DNA from: Gigaspora rosea
Lineage: Eukaryota; Glomeromycota; Glomeromycetes; Diversisporales; Gigasporaceae
Direction of reading: 5' to 3'
DNA length: 64,000 nucleotides
NCBI GenBank assembly: GCA_003550325.1
Contig: QKWP01000492.1
Coordinates: 178,322 to 242,321, forward strand
Shown: positions 43,085-53,450 of the stretch, in pieces
How positions within the stretch are numbered: position 1 is the stretch's first letter
How the letters are laid out: each line of letters opens with the position of its first letter
Notes under the pieces: generated by a model
What the model was told of the DNA's origin: nothing
The model's input: only the letters and a program-made list of their open reading frames with translations
Databases searched by the model: none
Program-made: the position numbers and the translations under genes

Positions 43085-45033
43085 TAGGGGTCTTAGCTGG
43101 GTCGGGTCTGACCCAACCCGGGTCGGGTTGGGTCAGATCAAACCCAAGTCGGGTCAGACCCGGGTCAGAAAAAACCCGGGTCGGGTCAGACCTGGGTTAA
43201 TGATGGGTGACACATGACGAAACCATTTCATTGCAAAAATAAATAAATAAATAATTAATTTATTATAAAAAAAGTATTCATCTGATAAAAAGAACTACGT
43301 CATACAATTTTTGCAGGCAAAATTCTTGTGATCTAGTGATCGGATCTGCATCATTTTAAAGTAAGTATGTAGCGATCACAGATCGGAATTACCAGGAACG
43401 TAAGTGTATGGTTTTACTAGCATCTAAATCGAAGGCAAAATCTACATTTTTTCTCATGATCATTACCTGTTTTATGTAACATAAAATTTCTAATTTTAGA
43501 GGGAAGTTAAAGCGAAGTGAAATTTAGTTAGGAGGTTTATATATTTTATATCAAGAATGCGGCAGTTTATGCAGCATGTAGATCATGTATTAATCTCCAA
43601 CAATTTCATGTATAAAACCAGAAACTTATCGTAAATTGGTCATAAGATGATTATATATTGCAAAAATTCGTTCTTCCTTAGTAATGATTGGCTTATATTG
43701 CTGTTGCGTGGCACATGTAAGCCAATCATTTACTTTGATGAAGTGATAACTGATGTATACTTCGTTATTATAATCACAGGGTTATCTGCTGGTTATTCCT
43801 AATAAGGAAAAATTACTGGAACCCCAAAGAAAAATTTGTGCTCTCGGAACCCTGGCTAAAAATTAATTTGGATATTGCAACCACGTCTGACCGAGAACCA
43901 TTTCTCAATTCCCTTAAAGAAATTCAACTGCGAGGTTTGGAAAGAATAAAAATAACCAACCTAGAAAAGCGGACGAAATCTGAAGCAGTAAATATCAAAT
44001 TTTCCAGAAAAACGATTGGACGAAAGGACTTTAGATGAATTGACCGAGTGATTTGTTCGTCATCTTCCAGACATTTTGGAAAAATCCAAATTGAGTGCGG
44101 TAGACAAATTGCCTTATATGACTATGATGCACGGTAATATTACTCGACTTTATTACTCAAAATAGCCGCGAAATCGACCAATTAACCAAATGAAAAATTC
44201 TAGCCTCGTTGGATTTACAGGAACGACTTGATATTCTAATCAACCTGCCTGATCAATGAAAAATTGACGAGGACTTGGAAAAAGAAACTAAGGAGGAAAT
44301 TAAAAAACAGCAAGAAGAGTGGCATTTGCGCGAAAAACAAAAAGCATTGAAAGAAGACTCAAAAAATCTTGTGGTTATGGCAGTGGGAAATGAGAAAGTA
44401 TTTGAAGCGTTTGGAAAAAGAGCCTTATCCGGAGTATGTGAAAAAAGTTGCTTATGATGAAATCGAGTGCTACGAGGCCATGCACTCTAGTTCAAGTGAG
44501 GCCAGCATAGTCCGCGCGTACATTGACTGGCTCAATGGCTTGCCACTTAAAAGTAAAATCGGTTTTAAATTTTAGCCAACTTTTATTAAAAAATGATTCA
44601 TAATACCAGTACGATTATATGAAATGTGAGAGGGATAGTTCCGTTCAACTTTTTTGATGCACTACGTTAATTTTTGAAAAATCCTTTTTGGTTGGAATAA
44701 TGATCACAATTACAATATACCATGTGTGAGGGATGGTTTAATTAATGTTTTTGGGCGTGGCCTATGCTGATTTTTATAGAATCCATTTTTAGTAGAAGTA
44801 ATAGTTTTTGGGTGGGGTGATGACCTGGGTTCAACCTGGGTTGGGTTGGGTTGGGTCAGACCTGGGTTGGGTTTATATGAGCTGGGTCAGACCCAGGTCG
44901 GGTTTGGCATAAGGCGGGTCAAACCGGGTCGGGTCTGACATAAGGCAGGTCAGACCAGGTCGGGTTTTGACCCAAGTGGGTCTGATCCGGGTCAGGCCCA
45001 AACCCGACCCAACCTGACCCATTAAGACCCCTA
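43085..45033. mobile_element. hAT-like element carrying a Lon protease fragment (1949 bp)
   Basis: Ends TAGGGGTCTTAGC and ATTAAGACCCCTA are inverted, and GGTGGGGA is duplicated exactly on both sides (43077-43084 and 45034-45041). An 8-bp duplication with TAGGG-type ends is typical of the hAT superfamily. Subterminal regions are packed with GGGTC/GACCC and CCCGGGTCGGGT repeats (43095-43205 and 44825-45030), which may bind transposase. No transposase is encoded. The interior holds a bacterial-type Lon N-terminal fragment (43777-44573), so this is a Pack-type, gene-capturing non-autonomous element inserted in a LINE. Confidence 0.85.
43777..44573 (+). pseudogene. Captured fragment of a bacterial-type Lon protease (N-terminal half)
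   Basis: Three reading segments line up with Lon. 43777-43857 reads GYLLVIPNKEK...ALGTLAK, the LON substrate-binding domain. After a one-base shift in an A run, 43850-44036 reads KINLDIATT...IQLRGLERIKITNLEKR, the end of that domain. After further shifts, 44022-44573 reads RHLPDILEKSKLSA, LASLDLQERLDIL, LREKQKALKE and SSEASIVRAYIDWLNGLPL, the helical linker that precedes the AAA+ domain. The AAA+ and protease domains are absent. In-frame TGA codons occur at 44049, 44191 and 44257. Codons are less AT-rich than in the neighbourhood. The ALGTLAKI and YIDWLNGLP style is bacterial rather than mitochondrial-eukaryotic (judged from memory of the family). The TGA codons may be deaminated CGA or mollicute Trp codons. 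Confidence 0.75.
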
Positions 45034-46340
45034 GGTGGGGATACCTATAAGTTTTTTTAATGAAAAGTACGTAAAAGCTAGTATCATAGGTCAGGAAGCA
45101 ATAAAAGAGCTGGAGACTCTATTAAAAAAAATGAGCTTATGGAAAACAATAAAAGCTTTTACAGATAGGTCATTAATGACTTAGAAAATGAAAAAGCTCA
45201 AATGGGAATAGAATGATTGGCATTCAACGTAGTAGATGCGCAAATGTTGCAAAGCAAAGAAACTTACTATTGTAGATTAAAAGAGTGGCCCTCATTAACC
45301 TAAGCAGAGTTGGGAGCAATATGGACTTTGCTTCTAGCAGCTTCAGAAGGGGTGAAAGTACAGATATATACTGATAGTCTTGCAGCAATACAGCGATTAG
45401 TAAAACCAAAAACTTAAAGAAATTAAAAAACTGTCTTAAGATACAAAATGCAAATTTGCCATAACAAATCATATGAATAAGAAATTAAAAGGTTATAGGT
45501 AAAGCTACATAAAGTTAAGGGGCATAGCAGAATCGCAAAGAATAAAAAAGCAGATAAACTTGCGAAAAATGGGACCAAAAGCAGCATTGTTATAAGTGTC
45601 AAGTGGCCCTGGACCAGGATTTAGCAAGTGGTTCCGTACTAGAAAACTTTATAATTAATAGCTCGATTAGTAAGTTCATGAGTCAAGTAGCATTAGCAAT
45701 ACAAATGCAGAATAGGTGGGTCTCAAGAGATTTGAAGAAAGGAATTTTGAAAAAGAGGAGAGTAGTATAGATTGGAAGGAAACATGGTGTTTTATAGAAA
45801 AGTATAAGGGAAGAAGATGTGTAGATGAAAGAAGAAATAGAGAATGGGTTCTAGAACAAAGTGCTTTAACGGCCTTCTGCCAACAATGGTGAAGCTGAAA
45901 ACAAGAAAGCCAAACCTATACAAAATGGACAGTTGTGCGACCTGTTAGCAGAAGCTAGAAACATTCGAACACTTGGTAAGATGCAAAGATTACTAGGGAA
46001 TTTGGAGAATGATAGAAGAAGAGACATGCGAAGAAGTAAAAAACATACTACAGGAAGAATCCAGTATATATAAGGATATAGCAATACAAAAATTTAGAAA
46101 GAAAAATTTTTGGCAAAGAATAAGAAGAAAGAAAAGTAACAAGAAGTCATCTAATTCAAGGTCTCATACTTAGGAGGTAGAAAAAAAAGGTGGAAAGTTT
46201 AATAAAGAACAAAGCAGCGATTAGAAAGGCTTTGGATATAATTGTCGAGACCATTAGTATGAGATTTCGATAGCACATTTGGAATTTCAGATGTTAATTC
46301 CAAAATGAATGAGAAAAAACAAAGGGAATAACCACCTTAG
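45034..46340 (+). pseudogene. LINE RNase H domain and C-terminal CCHC
   Basis: After the insertion the reading continues with FTDRS (about 45160; TDGS expected), AELGAIWTLLLAASEGVKVQ, IYTDSLAAIQRL and KLHKVKGHSRIAKNKKADKL. These match the Asp, Glu, Asp and His-containing motifs of RNase H; the Gly after the first Asp is Arg. The enzyme removes RNA from RNA/DNA hybrids. Further on, MDSCATC, LETFEHLVRCKDY form Cys-x2-Cys...His-x3-Cys (about 45925-45990), a common LINE C-terminal zinc motif. Multiple stops. Confidence 0.8.
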
Positions 46341-46346
46341 CAAAAA

Positions 46347-46876
46347 GGGGGCATCCATAAATAATGTTATACAGGGGGGTTGGACGAACGATAACGTTTT
46401 TCTCAATAAGTAGGGGGAAAGTCAAAAAAATATAACATAATTTTTTTAGAAAAATTGGCTAAAAATTGATCCAGTGGTCCAAATTTAATGATATTGGTAC
46501 CATTCGATTCGTCTCTGTGAGAGGAGTCGAATGGTACCAATTTCATTTCATTTGGATCACTGGATCAAATTTTATTGGCTCAATGCTATTGGTTATTATG
46601 TTTTCTTATAAAATTACTAAAAAATCAATGGTTTTTTGTGAATAACTATTGATCCAGTGATCCAAACGAAATGATTTTGGTATCATTGAATTCGTCTCAC
46701 TGAGACGAATCGAATAGTGCCTAAATCATCCAAATCGGATTACTGTATCACAATATATTCAAGTTTTTGTAAAATTTTATATATAAACATACGGATTTTG
46801 AAAAATTTTTTTATATAGTAAAGGGGGGGTCCAGCGCTACTATGAAGGAGTACATAACGTTATTTATGGATGCCCC
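46347..46876. mobile_element. PIF/Harbinger-like MITE family B, copy 3 (inverted)
   Basis: Ends GGGGGCATCCATAAATAATG and AACGTTATTTATGGATGCCCC, flanked by AAA on both sides. It is collinear with the reverse complement of 25258-25786. It interrupts the LINE tail region. Confidence 0.9.
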
Positions 46877-47334
46877 AAAGAGAAGACCAAAATAAACGAC
46901 TAAATAAGAAAGCTAAAGAAAAAAAAACAACGCTCCGAATCGCGAAAATGGAAAGACTACAAAGCAAAGCCTAAGAAAAAAGATAGAATGAAAAACAGAT
47001 CAAGGGTTTTGGCAGAGTCAAATATAGTCAATTTAATCAAAGAAGGGGCCAACCAACTTGGTCTTCTTGGGTTAAATTCGAGTATTCGAACTCTAAGATA
47101 TTTGGCAAAACTGATATGGCAAGCGATTGCTAGCTAGTGACAGGAAAAAACATATTCTCAGTAAGTTGAGAATCCTAATCAAGGCGAATAATCGCTAGGC
47201 AGGTTGCATCTGAACGTAAAGTTGTGTGAGCTTTCTGTTAGAATAGAATCTTAATATATATAAATTTAGGTTTTTATAATAAAGTTTATAAATACAGAAA
47301 GCAGGATTGCCGAATTTTAAAAAAAATAAAATTT

Positions 47335-47815
47335 GCAAAATTACTATATTGGGTCAATAGTAAATTTTGGAAATAAGTACAATATAAACTTTTATTAAAT
47401 ACTAAAATCTTACAATCACTACTATAATAAGTGACTTTTTATTAAGTTAATGGCTCAAGTCAATTAATTAAAAGTTGTATAGCTTACTGAGACTATCTAA
47501 TAGTGATTAGATCATTTAAATTGGCCCAGTCTATACTAAAATATCACTAAAAAACAATTGGATAACTATATAAAATTTTATGTAAACAAAACTAGAAATT
47601 TTATATAGTTAGTCAATTGTTTTTTAATGATATCTCAGCATATACTGAGCCAATTTGAATAATCTAACTACCATCAGATGCATTTTAGCAAGCTTTACAA
47701 CTTTCAATTAATTGACTTGAGCTGTTTAGCTTAATAAAAAATCACTTACCATAGTAGTGATTGTTAAGATTTTGGTATATACTAAAAAATATAGTAATTT
47801 TTTTCAAATTTTAAT
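47335..47815. repeat. Palindromic element, about 480 bp
   Basis: Arms: AATTACTATATT...AAATCTTACAATCACTACTA against TAGTAGTGATTGTTAAGATT...AAAATATAGTAATTT, with AAGTGACTTTTTATTAAG, CTCAAGTCAATTAATTAAAA and GATTAGATCATTTAAATTGG mirrored inside. The centre is AAATTTTATATAGTTAGTCA near 47570-47610. No coding capacity. Confidence 0.85.
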
Positions 47816-48169
47816 ATAGAATTTCTGCTAATCTTATCTGGATTAGCAATTAACTAATTAAAGGGACTGTTAAAGCAATGTTAAAGCTAGGTACCTTTAT
47901 ATGTTTTTTACTATTTAATTAAAATTAGGATAAAAGTTAGTTAGAAGTTAGATTAAAATATCTTATAGATAAAATTACTTTCTTGATATTTTTAATTAAC
48001 AGTTAATGCTCTAAGCTAGGTTTAGATACTTATTTTTTGTATTTTGGTGTTTTTTACTTTTTTTTCTTTGTTTTTGTTTTTCAGGCTAATCTGTGACTAT
48101 TAAAATTTACAATTTAATTGGCTATTAATCATATGATTATATCTGGCTTTAATGGATCCCCTAATTACA
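47816..48169. other. Non-coding spacer
   Basis: AT-rich. Nothing recognised. Confidence 0.4.
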
Positions 48170-48480
48170 GTAGTTTGATTCTAGAATGATAGTTTGAAAT
48201 ATAGAATAGTAGTGAACCAGATATAGCATGTTAGATTTAGATAATATGGTAGTTGGATTCACAGTCAGTAGTTAAATACAGGACAGTTAGATTCAGAGTG
48301 TAATGTGTAGTTTAATTTAAAATAATTATAAATTCTGGATGTAGCAGATAATTAGATTCTAAACATAGCATGCCAGGTAGATTCTGGATGTAGCACAGTA
48401 ACTAAATTCTAGACGTAATAATAGATTCGAAATTTAGCATAGTAGTTAGATTTGAATATAGCAATAATAACTGTAAAATT
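48170..48480. repeat. Degenerate minisatellite (TTAGATTCTGGATGTAGCA type)
   Basis: About nine imperfect units of 30-35 bases containing GATTC(T/A)(G/A)(G/A)A, TAGCA and AGTAG(T/C)(T/A)AGATT. Confidence 0.7.
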
Positions 48481-49149
48481 TTTTGTATTTTTTTTTATAT
48501 ACTAATAAACTGGCATACTCTTGTCTAATAAATAGATCATTTATATTAAATTTACCTAATTGCTTATGGGTTAGTAAACGGGTAAAAAATGTAAAATCTA
48601 TAAAGAATCGAAATATGAAAGTTATAACTAAATCGCTTACTAACTAATACATAGTTTAATAACAATATAAATAATGAATAATAAATAAAGAATACATGCA
48701 CGTGGAGAGTATGAAAACCAATATTAACTATAGAACATAGCATAATCTATAACTGATATATTGTAGCTTATAATACAGCCGCATAGCCTATATTCAGAAA
48801 AAATAATAAAAAGTATAAATCGCTATTTTCAAGTTTTAGAAAAACTTCACACTTAGCCAAGGTATAATTACCTTGCCGATTGCTGAATTACCTTACGAAA
48901 AGTGCACCCCTTCGCTAACTTCTGGATTATTCCTCCGTTCTCCGGATTATTTTTATAGTAGTATCCGTAATATGTGACGATACATTTAGCAATTGACCAA
49001 TCAGCCGCCTTCGATATATCGATATATCAAATCACATACTCTAAATTTTATTGGTATCAACCAGCTAACGCATATTGCATGTTGTGTAACTATATTTTTG
49101 GGTGCATCAAAAAAAATCCAATCGGTAGCTTTTTTCATTATTTTCTATC
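48481..49149. other. Non-coding
   Basis: TCGATATATCGATATATCA (about 49014) is a short palindromic run. The frame at 48974-49237 enters the following minisatellite and is not supported as a gene. Confidence 0.4.
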
Positions 49150-49795
49150 GTTAAAATCAATAGCAAACTTTTCAAGATGTGAATCTTTACTCAAGTCAAA
49201 GACAAACTGTTCAAGATACTATAGGATCTCTACTTGAAGTTACTCAACAAACTATTCAAAATATTATGCAGATCTCTACTCGAAGTTATTCAAGATTGAA
49301 TCTCTTCTTCAAGATCCAATTATTTGACTCGAAGCCCAAAATGATAACAAAATTTTCAAAATCCAGTTTTTTTTTACTTGAAGCCAAATGATGACAAACT
49401 TTTCAAGATCTAATATCTTTACTTGAAGTCGAGACAACATCCAATTTTTTTGACTCGACGGGATTTTAAATGATAAACTTTTCAAGACCTAATATTTTTA
49501 CTTGAAGTCGAGACAACAAACTTTTCAAGATCCAGTATCTTTACTCGAAGCCAGCGACAAGGATCCAAAATCTCGAAGTTAATGACAGACCCTACTCAAG
49601 TTGATGACAAACTTTTCAAGATATTTATAAACCTTTATAGCATCTTGAACAGCTTGTCATCAATGTCAAATGTGGATCTCTACTTGAAGTCAATAACAAA
49701 CTTTTCAAGATCTGACATCTTTACTCGAATTCGATAGCTCCTCAAGGTTCAATACCTTTACTTGAAGTCAGTAACAAGTATTTCAAGATCTAATA
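49150..49795. repeat. Degenerate minisatellite (AACTTTTCAAGATCTAATATCTTTACTTGAAGTC)
   Basis: About fifteen imperfect units of 35-45 bases with ACAAACTTTTCAAGATCTAA and TCTTTACTTGAAGTCGA. TCAAG and CTTGA in each unit are complementary. The array is interrupted by the hAT element at 49796 and a few degraded units resume after 54066 (AATATCTTTAACAACCTTAC). Confidence 0.85.
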
Positions 49796-51749
49796 TAGGG
49801 CTGTTAATCGGTCTGTCTGTCCTTCCTGGTTAAAAGACTGCCCAGTGTTGTGGCCTTGGGAGAGACTTCCAAAACTCGTATGCCAATTTAGCTACTGGGC
49901 TGCAATCATTAAGAGTTCGGTGGTTTATAAACGAATGTATTTTTTATTGAATATTTTGGGAGAGCGATTTATATACATGTGTGTGTTAGAAAATTATATA
50001 CAAAAATTTTAAAGGAAGAAAAGCTTAAAGAAAAATAAACTAAACTGTCTCTTCTCTTCATATAACGATCTTTTTATATTCCCACCGATTACTAAGAATG
50101 AGGTAAGAGCTACGAATATTTACAAGAATGTAGTAATGGGAATTTACTATGTAGAAATGTAGTATTCGTTACCTGGAAATATGTAATAATTAGATCATAG
50201 AAATGTAGAAATTGAGTGAGCGAAGTATGTGGTAATCGGTGAGTAACCGACCAATCATCAAATGTAATCACTGACTCCCGTAACCAGTAATCGGGTTAAA
50301 ATCGAACCCCTTCGGAAATAAAAAATTTTTGATCAGGACCGGACTGCGGTCCAGGACCGAATAGAGCTAGACCGGACGGACCGATGATCAATATAATACT
50401 TTTTTGCTATAACGATGAATTTTGTCAGTATCAATAATTTTACAATAAGCTTTTCAAATTTGTAATATTTGCTTATATGATATAAGAGAGCAATAATTAA
50501 TACGTTTGATAATTTTAGTCATACATAAATGGATTAGAAAATAATATTATAGCATATTAATATAGCAAAATGACACTTTTAACCACTTATTCGATAATTT
50601 GATTGAATAATATAATCATAATTGGGCACGCCAAATGTTCAATCTTGTACTGATTTACGACAAGAATTGTCTTAATATATGAAAATATTAAATTAACAAA
50701 ATAACTAGATGTTACTTGCATAGAAAAAAAATACTTATTAATATAATATTGTTAGCCTGTCAAATACTTAAAAATTTATAAACAACATATAAAAAATAAA
50801 GTATACTACTAGTATCGGGTTATTTCCAAGTTAAAATCAAAAAAAATTTTTAATCGGTAAAATGTTATATATAAAAGTTTTATAAGCACAATAAAATTAT
50901 ATACGTATATAAAAAAAAACCTGCTAGCAAGAAAAAAAAATTTTTATAAAATTAAAATTTAGAATGGTAAGCCTTAAATCCAAGATTTTAAACACAAAAC
51001 AGCCCGAACTGTTTCATTATCAAGAGAATTTCGTGATTTAGTAACTATTAATCCAGCTAAGCTAAATAGTTGTTCACTTGGAACACTAGTAGACAGTGTT
51101 GTACATTTTCACTGTCCCAGCCTTTTTTTGCCATGTCCCAACGTCCCAATGTCCCAGCGCCCCAAGTGTCCCAACTATATCCCAAGCCTTAATAATTAAG
51201 TGGTAAATCGCAGATAAAGGGTATAAAATGATCGACATTTTATAGTAAATTACGGCGGGCATTTAATAATAAATTTTTTTAATAGCTGGAATGGGGAACA
51301 TTTTCTCATTACAAATGACAAATACTAAAAAATACACAACGCAACCCTGGTATATAAGCAAATAGCTCAAATCTTCATTACAAACTACTTATAGAAGTTT
51401 TTTTTACCTATATACGCGATCTTTAGTAGCCTAGTTAAATAGTGCATGTACATACGTGTTGTATGTTGCAGAAGTCAAAAAAAAACCTTGAAGTTAAGTT
51501 TAATTTACTGTATCTCAATAGTGACTTTTAGTTTTAGAATATATATGTGAATAGTTATTAATAAGTGCATTTTACTCTTGACATATTATTTCTACGTAGA
51601 GATGTGAATCCTTGATTTCTCGAAAATACTGTATTTGTTTTTAATATCTAAATAGTTCATTTGCTGATTCTATATAGAGCAGATGAAATGAAAAAATCCA
51701 ACAGAATTGAAATCGAAATGAATGAGTACCTGTTGTCAAAACGGAATTA

Positions 51750-51805
51750 GAAAGTATAACTGACATGTTGGCTGTGTAAGTAGCCGACACGTCAGTTATA
51801 CTTTC
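51750..51805. repeat. Hairpin, 24-bp arms
   Basis: GAAAGTATAACTGACATGTT plus GGCT pairs with AGCCGACACGTCAGTTATAC plus TTTC with two mismatches and an 8-base loop. Confidence 0.85.
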
Positions 51806-52350
51806 CCAGTAAAGTTCTGCTTATATTCAATTATATATGTAAATAGTAGTTCATTTACTATAAAAAATCTGACAAAGATAGACCTAATACTGTAATAGAT
51901 GTTTGAAGTTAGTTATTGCTAATAAAATAGAAATGGTATTGAAAATCGAACAGATTGTATTTATTATTATAAATAATCTAATAAAATAAATAGGATAAAT
52001 AAATAAGGGCTAAATATAAATATCGCATTTTGAATCAAACAAATAAAACTTGGGTTTCAGAATTAGCTTATTTCGAAAATAAGTGGGTGCTTAAAAAATT
52101 TTATTTTCGATTTAAAAATTACCCAATGATAACATTGACTTTTAAGCGACAGCGATTAAAGATATTAATTCTAGAATCCCAAAGCATTTTTTATTTATTA
52201 ATTACAGTATTATACGCTATATCATTATATTATCATGATAGAGCTGCGATATAGAGCACTTATAATAAAGCCTTGTACGTTGTTAAAAGTTTGGTCCCTA
52301 CAAGCTACATTTAGGAAGGTCTGATTACAGTTCAACAGTTTGATCCAGGG

Positions 52351-52441
52351 TTCTGCAAGTGCTGGGCATGGTGCCGTTAAAACATAGTGCCTGGGTAGCC
52401 AGGCACTATATTTAACGGCACCGTTCCTGGCACTTGCAGAA
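52351..52441. repeat. GC-rich hairpin, about 45-bp arms
   Basis: TTCTGCAAGTGCTGGGCATG, GTGCCGTTAAAACATAGTGC and CTGG fold on CCAGGCACTATATTTAACGG, CACC and CCTGGCACTTGCAGAA. Arms are interrupted by only a few mismatches. It is much less AT-rich than its surroundings, so it is likely a foldback insertion. Confidence 0.85.
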
Positions 52442-53258
52442 CTATAGTTTGATTATAAACTACTCACAGGCAAATGGTACTGGTATACAGACAACCCTAT
52501 ATAAACGAACATACTGGTCCTGCACTGACAATCTACATATAACCGATGTTCAACTACTCAACCTTGATCAGGATAACTTTGTTAGTTGTCGCGAAACTTG
52601 TTTATAACAACATCATCAGTATAGTATATAATGAAATTGCTTTCAAACAACAGAATAAAAATTTATCTAGTTTTAATTTATGGTGCCAAATAAAATCGAC
52701 ATTCTCACGTACCTGGTTAAAATGAATGATAAAAAAAGAAGAAAAGGGTCTATTTTGAGATGGTTGGGAATCGGAATTATTAAAGATTTCAAAATAATTT
52801 AGCGCGAATGCGCGTCGCTTACTGGGTAAAGTTTTTATTTTATATAATAAAAAAAAATCTTATTTAACTCTATGATTTTACAGGTTATGTTCTATAGAAT
52901 TTAATGGCTAAATAATAGCTTTTGACTAAATGTAATATAGTTCGTTATAAGGTCAAAATGGCGTGTCAGACACTAACTATAATTGATCTCTGCCGTACAA
53001 CCTTATAAAATTTATACCCTTGATCTGCGATCTACCACTTAATAAATTAATTTAAAAAAATATATAATTATATATTTTTTTAGGTGCTGAACACATTTTT
53101 AAAAAAATTTAATTAGATTATCTTAATAAAATTTTAAGTAATTTTAATTTATAAAATTGTCCCAGAATGTCCCAAAATGTCCCAACGTATGTCCCAACTG
53201 TCCCATGTACAACACTGCTAGTAGACATAATAGCTAGATAATCTTGTATTTGCTTATA

Positions 53259-53382
53259 GGCGTTGTTTGGAACACGAGTTAGAGGCAAGCTAATAGTTAA
53301 TTTAGTCAAATGCAAATTATTAAAAATCCTCGGCTAAATTAATCATTAGCTTGTTTCAAACTCGTGTTCCAAAATAATGCCC
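53259..53382. mobile_element. MITE, 124 bp, within the hAT transposase remnant
   Basis: Ends GGCGTTGTTTGGAACACGAG and CTCGTGTTCCAAAATAATGC plus CC are inverted, with CAAGCTAAT(A/C) modules mirrored further in. ATA flanks both sides (53256-53258 and 53383-53385). By chance or by design its end restores an open frame (VPNNAY) to the interrupted transposase remnant. Confidence 0.8.
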
Positions 53383-53450
53383 ATAGGCGTTATTTCGCAC
53401 AAATACAGTGCAAATTGTAAATCAACTAATCACGCCATTGCTGTAATTAA

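Larger units (their letters stand above)
36430..47290 (+). mobile_element. Decayed LINE retrotransposon (EN-RT-RNaseH) with nested insertions
   Basis: A single non-LTR element can be followed across nearly 11 kb once insertions are set aside. It has an A/G-rich 5' part (36430-36960), endonuclease, linker, reverse transcriptase, zinc-knuckle-like segment, RNase H, a terminal Cys-x2-Cys...His-x3-Cys, and an A-rich tail region ending near 47290 (AATAAAGTTTATAAATACAG). The order EN-RT-RNH and the Glu/Lys-rich style fit a LINE clade with RNase H, such as I-like elements. Insertions: 37784-38541, 39228-39514, 39889-41045, 43085-45033 and 46347-46876. Frame changes and stops are numerous, so it is inactive. 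Both element boundaries are approximate. Confidence 0.8.
51094..53217. mobile_element. Second hAT element (CAGTGTTGTACA ends), 2124 bp, nested
   Basis: Ends CAGTGTTGTACA and TGTACAACACTG are perfect inverted repeats, flanked on both sides by the exact 8-bp duplication CTAGTAGA (51086-51093 and 53218-53225). CAGTG-type ends with 8-bp duplications are typical of hAT. Subterminal TGTCCCA(A) motifs occur five to seven times at each end, in the same orientation on the plus strand. Deeper, GGTAAATCGCAGATAAAGGG (51201) and its diverged complement (53008-53037) form an inverted pair. No transposase frame is seen, so it is non-autonomous. Confidence 0.9.
50974..53450 (-). pseudogene. hAT transposase, C-terminal remnant
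   Basis: On the minus strand the reading NNAYKQIQDYLAIM (about 53218-53262) is joined, across the nested hAT element, to STSVPSEQLFSLAGLIVTKS, RNSLDNETVRAVLCLKSW and a TAA at 50974. The Val-Pro-Ser-Glu-x-Leu-Phe-Ser-x-Ala-Gly block and Arg-x-x-Leu are the hAT C-terminal dimerisation signature. Two to three hundred bases upstream (53390-53450) only a degraded continuation is visible and the catalytic core is absent, so the gene is truncated as well as interrupted. Confidence 0.8.

Noticed and set aside
43777..44573. Lon fragment as bacterial contamination of the assembly
   Set aside because: It is enclosed by hAT-type inverted ends with an exact target duplication and by continuous LINE sequence on both sides.
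50280..50310. tRNA gene suggested by GGGTTAAAATCGAACCCC
   Set aside because: Only a T-loop/B-box-like palindrome is present; no acceptor stem, D arm or anticodon arm could be placed around it.
52185..52335. A further pogo-like MITE within the inner hAT element
   Set aside because: TTACAGTATTATACGC and GGTCCCTACAAGCTACATTT are reminiscent of pogo ends, but they do not form a convincing inverted pair.
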